Origin: Micromonospora sp. KC213
GTDB taxonomy: Bacteria > Actinomycetota > Actinomycetes > Mycobacteriales > Micromonosporaceae
Direction of reading: 5' to 3'
Assembly (NCBI RefSeq): GCF_004348325.1
Contig: NZ_SMKF01000033.1
Span: 1 to 40,197, forward strand
Length of the DNA: 40,197 nt
Positions 20,926 through 28,559 of this stretch are shown here, piece after piece; within the stretch, counting starts at the first letter, position 1; the number at the start of each line of letters is the position of its first letter. Both the position numbers and the translations under genes were made by a program. The notes under the pieces were generated by a model. It searched no databases. It was not told the DNA's origin and saw only the letters and a program-made list of their open reading frames with translations.

Positions 20926-20953
20926 GCGCAGACTCTATGCATGAAAACTTTCA
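20921..20953. promoter_or_regulatory. hut operon promoter and palindromic operator
   Basis: On the minus strand TAGAGT (20932-20937) precedes ATG 20925 by six bases. Just upstream, 20942-20953 is a perfect palindrome TGAAA-AC-TTTCA, the shape bound by several RpiR-type regulators. A second inverted repeat, TTCATGC (20921-20927) and GCATGAA (20939-20945), brackets the -10. The sites also lie in front of the divergent dehydrogenase. Confidence 0.6.
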
Positions 20954-20996
20954 CCACGCAACTGTCCGGCCGGCGTTCCCGCCGGGCCCGCCAGGC

Positions 20997-21908
20997 ATGC
21001 TTGTCGACGTGCGCTATCTGATTCCCCACCCCGACGCGGTGGCCGACCTCGCCGATCTCGACGTCGCGCTGCACGACGGCTCTCAGCCCGTCCCCGACAA
21101 CCTGGAGGACGTCGAGTTCTTCGCGGTCCCGTACGGGGTCATCGATCCGCGCCTCTGCGAGCCGATCGCCCGGATGCCCCGGCTCGCCGTGGTGCAGACC
21201 GTGACCGCCGGCTACGACCATGTCCTGCCGTTTCTGCGACCCGGCCTGATCCTGGCCAACGGTCGGGGCGTGCACGACGCGGCCACCGCCGAGCTGGCCG
21301 TGGCGCTCACCCTCGCCGCCCGGCGCGGGCTGCCGGACTTCGTCCGCGCCGGTGACGAGGGCCGCTGGACCACGGGCTGGTCGACCGGGCTGGCCGACGC
21401 CCGGGTGCTGATCGTCGGGTACGGCTCGATCGGCGCGGCGATCGAGCGCCGGCTCGCCGGCTTCGAGGTGGAGATCAGCCGGGTGGCGCGGAAAGCCCGC
21501 CCCGGCGTACGGCCGGTCTCCGACGTCGCGGAACTGCTGCCGCAGGCGGATGTGGTCATCCTGGCCACACCGCTGACCTCGGAGACCGAGGGCCTGGTGG
21601 ACAAGGATTTCCTCGCCCGGATGCCCGACGGCGCCCTGCTGGTGAACGTGTCCAGGGGGCGGGTGGTGGACACCGCGGCGCTGCTCGCCGAACTCGAGGC
21701 GGGCCGGCTGCACGCCGCTCTCGACGTCACCGACCCCGAGCCGCTGCCCGCCGACCATCCACTGTGGTCCGCGCCGAACGTTCTGATCAGCCCGCATGTC
21801 GGTGGCCTGACCGCCGCGTTGGCGCCCCGGGCCCGCCGACTCCTGGTCAACCAGGTCCGCCGGTACGCGACCGGCAAGCCGCTCACGAACGTCGTCATCG
21901 GACCGTAG
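20997..21908 (+). CDS. D-isomer-specific 2-hydroxyacid dehydrogenase, NAD(P)-binding
   Basis: This 303-residue oxidoreductase of the D-2-hydroxyacid dehydrogenase family has a Rossmann motif GYGSIG (141-146). The catalytic triad positions are R220 (NVSRGRVVD), E248 (DVTDPEPLP) and H267 (ISPHVGG). It is shorter than PGDH-type enzymes and lacks an ACT domain, so it is a glyoxylate/hydroxypyruvate-reductase-like enzyme of unknown substrate. ATG 20997 fits the fold start (MLVDVRYLIPHPDA); an ATG at 20937 would add 20 non-domain residues and run through the hut operator. It is divergent from the hut operon and followed by a strong hairpin. Confidence 0.9.
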   Translation: MLVDVRYLIPHPDAVADLADLDVALHDGSQPVPDNLEDVEFFAVPYGVIDPRLCEPIARMPRLAVVQTVTAGYDHVLPFLRPGLILANGRGVHDAATAELAVALTLAARRGLPDFVRAGDEGRWTTGWSTGLADARVLIVGYGSIGAAIERRLAGFEVEISRVARKARPGVRPVSDVAELLPQADVVILATPLTSETEGLVDKDFLARMPDGALLVNVSRGRVVDTAALLAELEAGRLHAALDVTDPEPLPADHPLWSAPNVLISPHVGGLTAALAPRARRLLVNQVRRYATGKPLTNVVIGP

Positions 21909-21915
21909 CGACCTT

Positions 21916-21987
21916 GGCGGCGTCGATTGCGGCATCCTGCGGTGCCACGGCGTGCGGATGGCGCAGGATGCGGCAATCCGCGCCGCC
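21916..21987 (+). terminator. 26-bp imperfect inverted repeat, terminator-like
   Basis: Arms 21916-21941 and 21962-21987 pair with three mismatches in 26, with a 20-base loop that itself contains CACG-G-CGTG. It starts seven bases after the dehydrogenase stop, so a terminator is the simplest reading. The stem is unusually long and carries no T-tract. Confidence 0.6.
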
Positions 21988-22009
21988 GCACGGACGGGCG
22001 CGTCCTCTG

Positions 22010-22015
22010 TACCAT
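22010..22015 (+). promoter_or_regulatory. Possible -10 for the repeat-containing membrane protein gene
   Basis: TACCAT lies 29 bases before ATG 22045, leaving a short leader that contains the GAGGAG Shine-Dalgarno. No clear -35. Confidence 0.35.
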
Positions 22016-22044
22016 CCCCTGGGCGGGTGAGCAGAGGAGTCAGC

Positions 22045-23322
22045 ATGCAGCCGGAGGGGCCGTACAGGTTCACCGAGATGATGGGCGTCTGCCAGGTCGG
22101 CAAGGCCTGGTGGGCCGTGGACGGGCAGGACCGGCTGGTGACCGTCGCCGTGCTCGAACCGGTGGTGGCCGAGGACCCGGCCTGGCGGCGTGCGTTCGCC
22201 GGCATGGCCGACGCGCTGGCCGCGCCCGGTGGGGGCGGCCGGCCGTACCTGGCCGCCGACTTCGAGGCCACCGCGCCGTGGGTCGCGTACGTCGCCGACG
22301 GCAGCCCCGGCGCCGAGCACCTGTTCCGCGCGCTGGGCCACGAGATCCACGGCGAGCAGGCGACCGACGACGCCACCGTGGCGATGCACCAGGTGCCGCC
22401 GGTGCAGCAGGCACAGCCGATGCCGTGGGCGGTGCAGGGCGACCCAACCCAGGGGATGGCACCCCAGCCGGTGTCGCCGTCGCCGGTCTCCACCCCACCG
22501 CACCCGGTGTCGACCCCGCCGGTCTCCACCCCACCACACCAGATCTCGACGCCGCCGCACCCGGTCTCCACGCCACCACACCCCATTTCGACGCCGCCGG
22601 TGTCGCCGGCCTACCCCCGGCAGGACAGCGAGCCGCCGTACGACCCGTTCGATCCGTCGACCGGGCCCCGGATCGCCCCCGTACGCCCCGAACCCAAGCG
22701 GCGACGCGACTGGATCTCCGTCGCGGTGGCGCTGGTGCTCACCCTGGTCGCCGGCACCGCCGGGTTCTTCCTCGGGGGAGGTGGCGCCGACAAGACCGCC
22801 GCCCCGCCCGGGCCGTCGACCAGCCCGTCCCTGCCGCCGTACGAGGCGAAGCAGTTCGCCATCAACAAGGCGAAGTTCGAGGGCGAACTGGCACCGCTGG
22901 CCGAGCCGTGGCTGACCCGCCTCGGCGGCTGCGTGGTCTACGGGGAGGCCGGTGCCCCGAAGCTGCCGGCCGACGAGAAGCGGCACGTCTTCTGCAACTA
23001 CGGCGGGGCGTGGCTGCACTTCGCGCTGCACCAGGGCCGCAAGCAGAAGGACACCGCCCGCGCGTACCGTCAGCAGCTCAACCTGGCCGGCGCGACGGTG
23101 GCGCCGGGGATGCGTGAGGCGACCCGGACGACCGGCGGGGTGACCGGCGCGAGCGGCAGCTACGTCGAGTACGCGTTCGAGGGCGACGGCGGCCGGCCCA
23201 TCTGTGGCGTCTGGTGGGACCGGGACGACATCGAGGGTGCCTTCTACGTGGAGACCCTCTGCGAGGAGGGCGTCGGCGGCGACTGGGACGCCCTGCGGGA
23301 CCTGTGGCGGCGGGGTAGCTGA
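22045..23322 (+). CDS. Membrane-anchored protein with proline-rich heptad repeats
   Basis: I do not recognise a named family for this 425-residue protein. Residues 1-100 (YRFTEMMGVCQVGKAWWAVD, then LVTVAVLEP) vaguely recall the first strands of a kinase-like N-lobe found next to membrane anchors in actinobacteria, but no kinase catalytic loop is present. Residues 143-188 are heptads of the type VSTPPHP. One transmembrane helix lies at about 223-246 (WISVAVALVLTLVAGTAGFF) after a basic stretch PKRRRD. The remaining 180 residues would be outside and contain four cysteines (GGCVVYG, VFCNYGG, PICGVWW, TLCEEG), possibly two disulfides. ATG 22045 has GAGGAG six bases upstream. It is convergent with the next gene. 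Confidence 0.85.
   Translation: MQPEGPYRFTEMMGVCQVGKAWWAVDGQDRLVTVAVLEPVVAEDPAWRRAFAGMADALAAPGGGGRPYLAADFEATAPWVAYVADGSPGAEHLFRALGHEIHGEQATDDATVAMHQVPPVQQAQPMPWAVQGDPTQGMAPQPVSPSPVSTPPHPVSTPPVSTPPHQISTPPHPVSTPPHPISTPPVSPAYPRQDSEPPYDPFDPSTGPRIAPVRPEPKRRRDWISVAVALVLTLVAGTAGFFLGGGGADKTAAPPGPSTSPSLPPYEAKQFAINKAKFEGELAPLAEPWLTRLGGCVVYGEAGAPKLPADEKRHVFCNYGGAWLHFALHQGRKQKDTARAYRQQLNLAGATVAPGMREATRTTGGVTGASGSYVEYAFEGDGGRPICGVWWDRDDIEGAFYVETLCEEGVGGDWDALRDLWRRGS
22471..22608 (+). repeat. Tandem repeats encoding VSTPPHP-type heptads
   Basis: Roughly 21-bp units, interrupted by shorter ones, encode seven variants of V/I-S-T-P-P-H-P/Q inside the preceding coding region. Copy number could vary between strains by slippage. 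Confidence 0.75.
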
Positions 23323-23326
23323 CCTG

Positions 23327-23350
23327 GCTGGTCAGCCCCGGCTGACCAGC
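23327..23350. terminator. Bidirectional terminator between convergent genes
   Basis: Perfect 11-bp inverted repeat (GCTGGTCAGCC and GGCTGACCAGC around CC). It starts five bases after the plus-strand stop and contains the stop codon of the minus-strand gene. Confidence 0.7.
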
Positions 23351-24948
23351 GCGACCGGCTCGATCCCGTCAGTGACCTGCGCCACCCGGTAGTCGGCGAG
23401 CGCCTGCCGCCAGGCGTCCCGCTCCGCGCCGACGAGGTGCGAGCGGATCAACCAGACCCGGGCGTTGGCACCGCGCCGGCCGGCCAGTTCCACCGCCTGC
23501 TCGATGCCGCCGCGTACGCCGCCCGCGTCCTGGCCGCCGACCACGACCACGTCGGACCGGCGGGGCATCCTGACCGACCAGCCCACCGTGTTGCCGTACG
23601 GCGCGACCAGCTCGAGCGGCTCGCGCCGGGAGTAGAACGCGAAGCCGTACCAGGCCGCGTCGTTCATGACCACGACGTCGTTGCCCGCTCGGTGCTCGGC
23701 CACGTATTCGGTCGCCGACCGGATGTCCGTCACGGAGATGGCGGTGTAGTATAGCCCTGGTTCGTTGCCGTCGAACCGGTACCAGTGGCCGTTGCCGATG
23801 GCGTAGGGACCGATCAGCAGCGCGCAGACCGCAGTGGCCAGCACCGCCGGTCGGGCCCGGGGCAGCCGGTGGCCGAACCGCGTGACGGCAAGGTCCGCCA
23901 GTCCCGCGATCCCGACGCCGGCGACCGCCGCCGCCGCGACCAGCAGGAAGTGCGAGGTACGCAGTTCCAGCAGTGGGTAGAGCCCGGCGATCCCCAGCGT
24001 GCTCACCACCACCGGCAGCAGGACCACCGCCAGTGCGGTGGCGGGGCGCTCCCGGCGTACCAGGGTCACCGTGCCCGCGACGAGCGCCCCGGCGACGACC
24101 AGCCCGGGCGCACCGACCAGCGGGGACAGGTCGGCGAACCGGTCGCCAAGGTAGCCGGGCAGTTCCACCGGGTCGGGGAAGCTGTCGGCCCAGTACCGCA
24201 CCATCGCCTCGTTCCGCCCCCGGGAGGAGATGCCGAGGTAGACGGCGGTGACGATGATCCCGGCGTTCGACCCGGCCAGGGACACCTCGACCACCCGGGA
24301 CCACTGCCGCCGGCTCGCCGTGGTCAGCAACAGCGCGCCGAAAACGCACGGGCCGACGATCGCCGTCACGTGGCTGACCAGCATGGCCACCGCGACGGCG
24401 GCGGTGAGCACCCCGAGCCGTCGACGCGACCACGCCTGCTCGGCCCAGGAGACCAGGACGAGCAGGCACACCGCGACGGCGGCGTCGGCGGTGTACTGCT
24501 TGAGGTCGTGGCGGACCTGTTGGGCCGGCAGCAGCAGCACCACCAGGGCGCAGGCGACGCCCGCCACGATGCCCCGGCCGGCGGTCGGCCACCGCAGCGA
24601 CCGGCCGAACGCGTACGCCCCGACGACCGCGAGCCCGTGGAACGCGAGCGGCACCACCCGCAGGTGGTCGGCGTCGGGCACCAGCCGCAGCAGGAAACTC
24701 CAGCCGACCGGGCTGGACGACGTGGTCACCGGCAGGTCGCCGAGCGGGAGCCGCACGGACAGCGCCACCCACGCCTCGTCGACCCAGTAGGGGGCGGACA
24801 GCATGGTCTTGACGTCGTGCACGACCAGGATCAGCTCGAGCAGGATCGCGACGGCAGCGGCGTCGCGGACGGTCGGGCGGGGCCTCGGCGCGGCGACCAC
24901 GGCTGCGCCGGACCCGCTGACGTGCGCTGGTTCGAGGTGTGCGACCAC
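23332..24948 (-). CDS. GT-C-type integral membrane glycosyltransferase-like protein
   Basis: This 538-residue polytopic protein has about ten hydrophobic helices after a cytoplasmic leader. The first periplasmic loop carries YWVDEAW with the D57-E58 pair expected in polyprenyl-phosphate-dependent GT-C transferases of the ArnT/PMT type. The C-terminal ~150 residues (YTAISVTDIRSATEYVAEHR, VVMNDAAWYGFAFYSRREP, RVWLIRSHL) form a soluble domain, also typical of that superfamily. The likely role is sugar transfer outside the membrane; donor and acceptor are unknown. GTG 24948 is the start. A frameshifted membrane gene ends 39 bp upstream on the same strand. Confidence 0.8.
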   Translation of the reverse strand: MVAHLEPAHVSGSGAAVVAAPRPRPTVRDAAAVAILLELILVVHDVKTMLSAPYWVDEAWVALSVRLPLGDLPVTTSSSPVGWSFLLRLVPDADHLRVVPLAFHGLAVVGAYAFGRSLRWPTAGRGIVAGVACALVVLLLPAQQVRHDLKQYTADAAVAVCLLVLVSWAEQAWSRRRLGVLTAAVAVAMLVSHVTAIVGPCVFGALLLTTASRRQWSRVVEVSLAGSNAGIIVTAVYLGISSRGRNEAMVRYWADSFPDPVELPGYLGDRFADLSPLVGAPGLVVAGALVAGTVTLVRRERPATALAVVLLPVVVSTLGIAGLYPLLELRTSHFLLVAAAAVAGVGIAGLADLAVTRFGHRLPRARPAVLATAVCALLIGPYAIGNGHWYRFDGNEPGLYYTAISVTDIRSATEYVAEHRAGNDVVVMNDAAWYGFAFYSRREPLELVAPYGNTVGWSVRMPRRSDVVVVGGQDAGGVRGGIEQAVELAGRRGANARVWLIRSHLVGAERDAWRQALADYRVAQVTDGIEPVALVSRG

Positions 24949-24987
24949 GCGATCCCTATCCCGACTGGCGACCGGCCGGGCGTCACC

Positions 24988-25430
24988 CTAACCCACCCGG
25001 GCGAGCCTGATCTTTCCAGCGACGTGAGTGACGCCGACACACACCACCATGGGACAAAGCACCGCCACCGCGCTGAGCAGACACGCCACCAGCGTGTTGC
25101 CGACAGGCATGTCGGTGGCCACCGCGACGAGCGCCGCATAGAGCGCGGCCAGCACGGCGGCGACGGCGACGGCAACCTGATGAACAGCCGTCCGCTCTTC
25201 GCGGCAACCTCTCCGGCGACGTTGGCCGGCACGAACAGCATCGGCACCAACACGGCGCCCAAGCCGGCGGCAAGCAGCACCAGCAACGGCCCGGCGAGTG
25301 GCCCGCCGAGCGGCGCACCGGACAGCGAAGCGAACACCAACAGTCCGAAGTAGACAACGCCAGCCTCGACGACGAACACCAACCAGGCAGCACCGGCACC
25401 GGCAAGGTGTTGGGCGATTCTCCAGAACAT
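24988..25430 (-). pseudogene. Small membrane protein gene with an internal frameshift
   Basis: ATG 25430 (AAGGGA upstream) opens a membrane protein: FWRIAQHLAGAGAAWLVFVV, then two more hydrophobic helices up to VPANVAGEVA. At about 25165-25215 this frame turns into arginine/serine/proline-rich nonsense. A different frame then gives REERTAVHQVAVAVAAVLAA and LVACLLSAVAVLCPMVVCVG, ending at TAG 24990-24988. Joined, the halves make a normal four-helix protein of about 147 residues. One missing base would explain it; no slippery homopolymer is present. Either the gene is broken or the sequence has an error. It precedes the GT-C gene by 39 bp and was probably co-transcribed with it. Family not recognised. 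Confidence 0.65.
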
Positions 25431-25524
25431 GATGTCCCTTCGGGGTCGCGGTGTTCCGAGGCTACGCCCAAGCCGTGTCCGCGTAGGTGCCCTGGCATCC
25501 CGGACGGCGACAGCCGTCGCATCC

Positions 25525-25561
25525 CGGTACTTGACCAGGATTACGCTGCGAGAGTTCCGCG
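25525..25561 (+). repeat. Displaced copy of the antitoxin gene start (direct repeat, copy 1)
   Basis: This stretch equals 28880-28916, the end of the antitoxin promoter plus its first ten codons, in 36 of 37 positions. The only change turns the ATG into TTG. The -10 hexamer is absent and the frame does not continue, so it is a remnant. Confidence 0.85.
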
Positions 25562-26712
25562 TTGGCGCCGCTGACCATCAGGGTGACCGGGGCGGGTCTC
25601 ATCGCGCGGACGCCGACCCGGATGCCCTGTGCGACAGGCCGCTGTCATCAACGCACGAGCCAACTGGGGTCGACACAGCACGGCGGTGCTGTCCGCGTAC
25701 TGATCCACGGCACCGACCGGCGGCAGCGCGGCCACCTCGGGATCGTCGACACGGGCCAGCAGAACGGCGGCGAACCGCCCAGCGTCGATGACCTGATACG
25801 GCCGGTCGAAGAACCGGCGTCGGGTGGCGTCGACCGGCGAAGCGATACCCAACCGGTTCTGCCAGTCGCCAACCTGTTCGTATGCGGAGCACAGCGCCGC
25901 CTGCCGTGCGGTGCCGCTGTCGGCGGTCAGCGCCGTATCGCAGGCAGCGGCGATGCCCGCCGTCTCCGGCAACGCGACAAACGCGGTGCCCAACCACTTG
26001 CTGTACGGCGGGTACCGACGAGCCAGCAGCAGACACAGCCGCATCACCTCGCGGACCAGGCGTGCCGCCACCACCCGGCTGCCCACCTCGTCGCCGGCCT
26101 CAGCGGCGCGGCCCACGAATGCCTCCTCCTCACCGATGCGCATCCACTGGCAGGCCAACACGTAGCGCCACACGTCGTCGGGATACCAGGAGAGTCGATC
26201 ACGTAGGGCGCTCAACTCGCCGATACCGTCGTGGAACACCGCCCCGCCGATGACCTCGGCCAGCCGCTGCCCCGGCGTGGCCAGCCAATCCAGGACCGTC
26301 AGTTGGCGCCGCGCGTCGAAGCCGAGCTGCTCAGCACACCAGGTGCCGACATCGGTGACCACGATCCCGTGCGCTACCGGCCCGTCCGTCGCCGTCATCA
26401 CCCGTACCCGCCGTCCGGCGGCTCGAAGTGGGTCGGCCACCCGCGAAACCGCTTCGGCAGCCTTGCCGCCAGCAGCGCCGAGATCGCCTCGCCGTACCGA
26501 TCGACGTCGTCAACCGTCAGGAACAGCTCCAGGCGCGGTCCCCACTCATGGTCCACCGACCGTTCGGTGTCGAACCCGAGCACCTCCGACCCCGCTCCGA
26601 GCCGCGCCGCCGTGTACCGCAGACCCGGGCACGCCTCCTCCAGCAGCGGACGCACCGCCTCCGCGTAGAACAACCCGCACAGCTGCAACCCCGGCATGAA
26701 CGACGCCCGCAC
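25541..26712 (-). pseudogene. DUF4037 protein gene split by a frameshift
   Basis: GTG 26712 opens FMPGLQLCGLFYAEAVRPLL, ARLGAGSEVLGFDTERSVDH and PTHFEPPDGG, the N-terminal nucleotidyltransferase-like part of DUF4037. It stops at 26398. The rest (VRVMTATDGPVAHGIVVTDV, WYPDDVWRYVLACQW, RYPPYSKWLGTAF, VGAVDQYADS) continues in another frame from ATG 26398 to 25541. One extra C in the CCC run 26407-26409 would restore PPDGG-VRVMTATDGP, as in intact homologues I recall. The end is also odd: the final GTLAA and the TAA stop are read from the antisense of the antitoxin remnant. The overlap TGATG could allow two coupled polypeptides instead. The promoter looks leaderless. Confidence 0.75.
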
Positions 26713-26718
26713 CCAGTC

Positions 26719-26724
26719 ACGGTA
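26719..26724 (-). promoter_or_regulatory. -10 hexamer for the DUF4037 gene
   Basis: TACCGT on the minus strand, then six bases (GACTGG) and GTG 26712; leaderless spacing. It supports GTG 26712 rather than ATG 26697 as start. Confidence 0.5.
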
Positions 26725-26889
26725 TGGGCCAGCACATCGAGGCTGCCACCAGATTGCTGCCCTGCTGTGGTACCGAAACAAGGTGCCGATCTTCGATATC
26801 GGTGATGGTGACGATCCGCCAGCGCGCATGTCACTGGTGCCGAGAGAACTTACCGGCGGTGCCCGTTCAACGTGCCGGAATCACGCTGC

Positions 26890-27078
26890 TCAAGCGTGGA
26901 AGGTGCCGGCCTTGATGCCCCGGACGAAGCCGGCCCACTGGTCGGTGGTGAAGGACAGCACCGGCCCCTGCCGGTCCTTGCTGTCGCGGACCATGACGAC
27001 CTCAGGCGGTACGGCAACCTCGACACAGTTGCCGCCCCCGTTGCTTCGGGTGCTTTTCTTCCAGGTGAGGGTGGTCAT
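26890..27078 (-). CDS. DUF397 domain protein
   Basis: This 62-residue protein starts TWKKSTRSNGGGNCVEVAVP and continues VMVRDSKDRQGPVLSFTTDQ-WAGFV, the textbook DUF397 pattern. DUF397 genes sit next to XRE/DUF5753 regulators of the WhiJ type in Streptomyces and relatives, where they modulate development or act as small partners. ATG 27078 overlaps the regulator stop as ATGA, with GGAGGAA upstream. The stop lies in a small inverted repeat (CACGCT 26882-26887, AGCGTG 26893-26898) that may end the transcript. Confidence 0.92.
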   Translation of the reverse strand: MTTLTWKKSTRSNGGGNCVEVAVPPEVVMVRDSKDRQGPVLSFTTDQWAGFVRGIKAGTFHA

Positions 27079-27929
27079 GTCAGTTCCTCCGCGATTGATG
27101 CGATGAGTTTGCGGGACTGCGCTTCGCTCAGTGCCGGCTTTTCCATGCTGGCCCACGCCTCGTCGTACGTGGCGACCTCGCCGGGTTTGTCGAGGTAGAG
27201 AGCGCCGGTGAGGCTGTCGGAGTAGACGATCGAGGGCTCGGCTCCCCCGTCGAAGTCAAGGATCGTGAACGTGCCGCTGGACATGTTGCCTCGGTGCAGG
27301 CCCGCAGAGAACGGGACTACCCGTAGCGAGACATTCGGCTGCCGGCTGACGGTGACCAGGCGTTGTAGTTGGTCCGCGTCCACGCCCCGCCGCAAGACAA
27401 CCTCGTCGAGCAATACGTCGAACTGCGGGGCGCGCGGCGCGGCGCGGGTCAGGAGCGCCTGTCGACCAAGACGTACGGCTACGCCTCGCTCGATCTCTTC
27501 CCGGGTCATTTCTGGACGCGCGACCTCGTAGACGAGCGTGGCGTACGCCTCGGTCTGCAAGAGGCCGGGAACAAGCTGCGCCTCGTAGGTGCGGAGACGA
27601 GCCGCGGCGGCCTCGAGACCTACGTACAGCTCGAACCACTCGGGAATGGCATCACCGTAGGAGTGCCACCAGCCACGTCCCTTCGTCTCCTTGGCGAGCC
27701 CCATCAGGGCCTCAGTGAGTTCTGGTGACGCTCGGTAAACCCGGCACATTGCTTCGACGTCAAGGGACCGCATCGAGGTAGCGCCGGTCTCGATGCGCCA
27801 GATCTTCGGTGTCGACCACTCCAACGCGTCGGCTGCCGCCTTGACCGTCATCCGCGCTTCCTCGCGGAGCTGCCGCAGATACCGCCCGAGCTGACGCCTC
27901 GGGACTGTTGAGCCGGTGTCCGTCGTCAC
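27075..27929 (-). CDS. XRE-family regulator, WhiJ-like (HTH plus DUF5753)
   Basis: This 284-residue protein has an N-terminal HTH_31-type helix-turn-helix (LGRYLRQLREEARMTVKAAA, WSTPKIWRIETGATSM, about 13-60). A DUF5753 domain follows (about 95-275: LRTYEAQLVPGLLQTEAYAT, VARPEMTREEIERGVAVRLG, QPNVSLRVVPFSAGLH, SIVYSDSLTGALYLD). This is the WhiJ-like family that pairs with DUF397. GTG 27929 has GGGAG six bases upstream. It is divergent from three small genes that often accompany such regulators. Inferred role: repressor of its own divergent region, controlled through the DUF397 partner. Confidence 0.93.
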   Translation of the reverse strand: MTTDTGSTVPRRQLGRYLRQLREEARMTVKAAADALEWSTPKIWRIETGATSMRSLDVEAMCRVYRASPELTEALMGLAKETKGRGWWHSYGDAIPEWFELYVGLEAAAARLRTYEAQLVPGLLQTEAYATLVYEVARPEMTREEIERGVAVRLGRQALLTRAAPRAPQFDVLLDEVVLRRGVDADQLQRLVTVSRQPNVSLRVVPFSAGLHRGNMSSGTFTILDFDGGAEPSIVYSDSLTGALYLDKPGEVATYDEAWASMEKPALSEAQSRKLIASIAEELT

Positions 27930-27950
27930 TGACTACTCCCTCTCCGTGAC

Positions 27951-28046
27951 TACATACCGGGCGGAGTCTGCGCTCGATATGTAACACCTGTCGGCCACGC
28001 TTAGCAATGAAGTCTATCAAGATGAAAGATTCTCTTTCGTTTCATC
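27951..28046. promoter_or_regulatory. AT-rich divergent control region with two inverted repeats
   Basis: The gap 27930-28158 is the most AT-rich part of the window. It contains TACATA (27951-27956) with TATGTA (27978-27983), and GATGAAA (28021-28027) with TTTCATC (28040-28046). TAATAT at 28054-28059 could be a -10 for the plus-strand genes. These are candidate binding sites for the XRE regulator. Confidence 0.4.
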
Positions 28047-28158
28047 CAAAATGTAATATTGCATAGGCGGTCCTGGCGGTGAACCATGGCACCGGGTGTG
28101 GTGGTCGGATGACCGTTCGTGGCCCGGCTGCCATGCCCCTCATCTCAAGGAGGGGCAG

Positions 28159-28341
28159 ATGGACAGGCGCGTCACCTACGACCAGTACGTCATCGCGGTG
28201 GCCCTGACCCTGGCGCGTAGGCATCGGCCGGTCTGGTCGTGGCGGAAGGTTCGGCGGGTCTGTCGATGTGGGACTGACCTGCCCTGCCATGCGAGACACC
28301 GCATCCCGATCAATCGCGGGCACTGGCCGGGGGAGGTGTGA
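28159..28341 (+). CDS. Small basic protein of XRE-associated cassette
   Basis: This 60-residue basic protein starts MDRRVTYDQYVIAVALTLAR and contains CRCGTDLPC followed by HARH, a possible metal-binding C-x-C-x4-C-x-H pattern. It follows a strong AAGGAGGGG box. Proteins of this style are common next to XRE regulators in Micromonosporaceae, by my recollection. Function unknown. Its stop overlaps the next gene (GTGTGATG). Confidence 0.7.
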   Translation: MDRRVTYDQYVIAVALTLARRHRPVWSWRKVRRVCRCGTDLPCHARHRIPINRGHWPGEV

Positions 28342-28559
28342 TGACGACGCATGGCCCGGTCCTGCCGATCTGGACGTGCGCGGGGTGTGGTGCCCCCTGG
28401 CCCTGCCGTACCCGCCGTCGCGAGTTGCTGGCCGAGTACGACCAGGCCCCGCTGTCCCTCGCGCTCTACCTGGGTTCGTGCCTGGTGTCCGCCACACAGG
28501 ACATGGGCTGGGCTCCGGCTGGCCTGCTGCATCGCCGGTTCCTCGGGTGGCTGCCGTGA
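28341..28559 (+). CDS. Small CxxC protein of XRE-associated cassette
   Basis: This 72-residue protein has an N-terminal zinc-finger-like WTCAGCGAPWPCRTRR and then helix-rich ELLAEYDQAPLSLALYLGS, ending HRRFLGWLP. ATG 28341 has GGGGGAGG four bases upstream and overlaps the previous stop by one base; GTG 28338 is an alternative. The stop overlaps the third cassette gene as GTGA. No function assigned. The tight spacing shows that the three small genes are translated together. Confidence 0.7.
   Translation: MTTHGPVLPIWTCAGCGAPWPCRTRRRELLAEYDQAPLSLALYLGSCLVSATQDMGWAPAGLLHRRFLGWLP

Noticed and set aside
22070..22586. Minus-strand frames through the proline-repeat tract
   Set aside because: Their repeats (GGVETG-like) are only the complement of the VSTPPHP tract; the plus frame has a Shine-Dalgarno, a transmembrane helix and a conserved-looking C-terminus.
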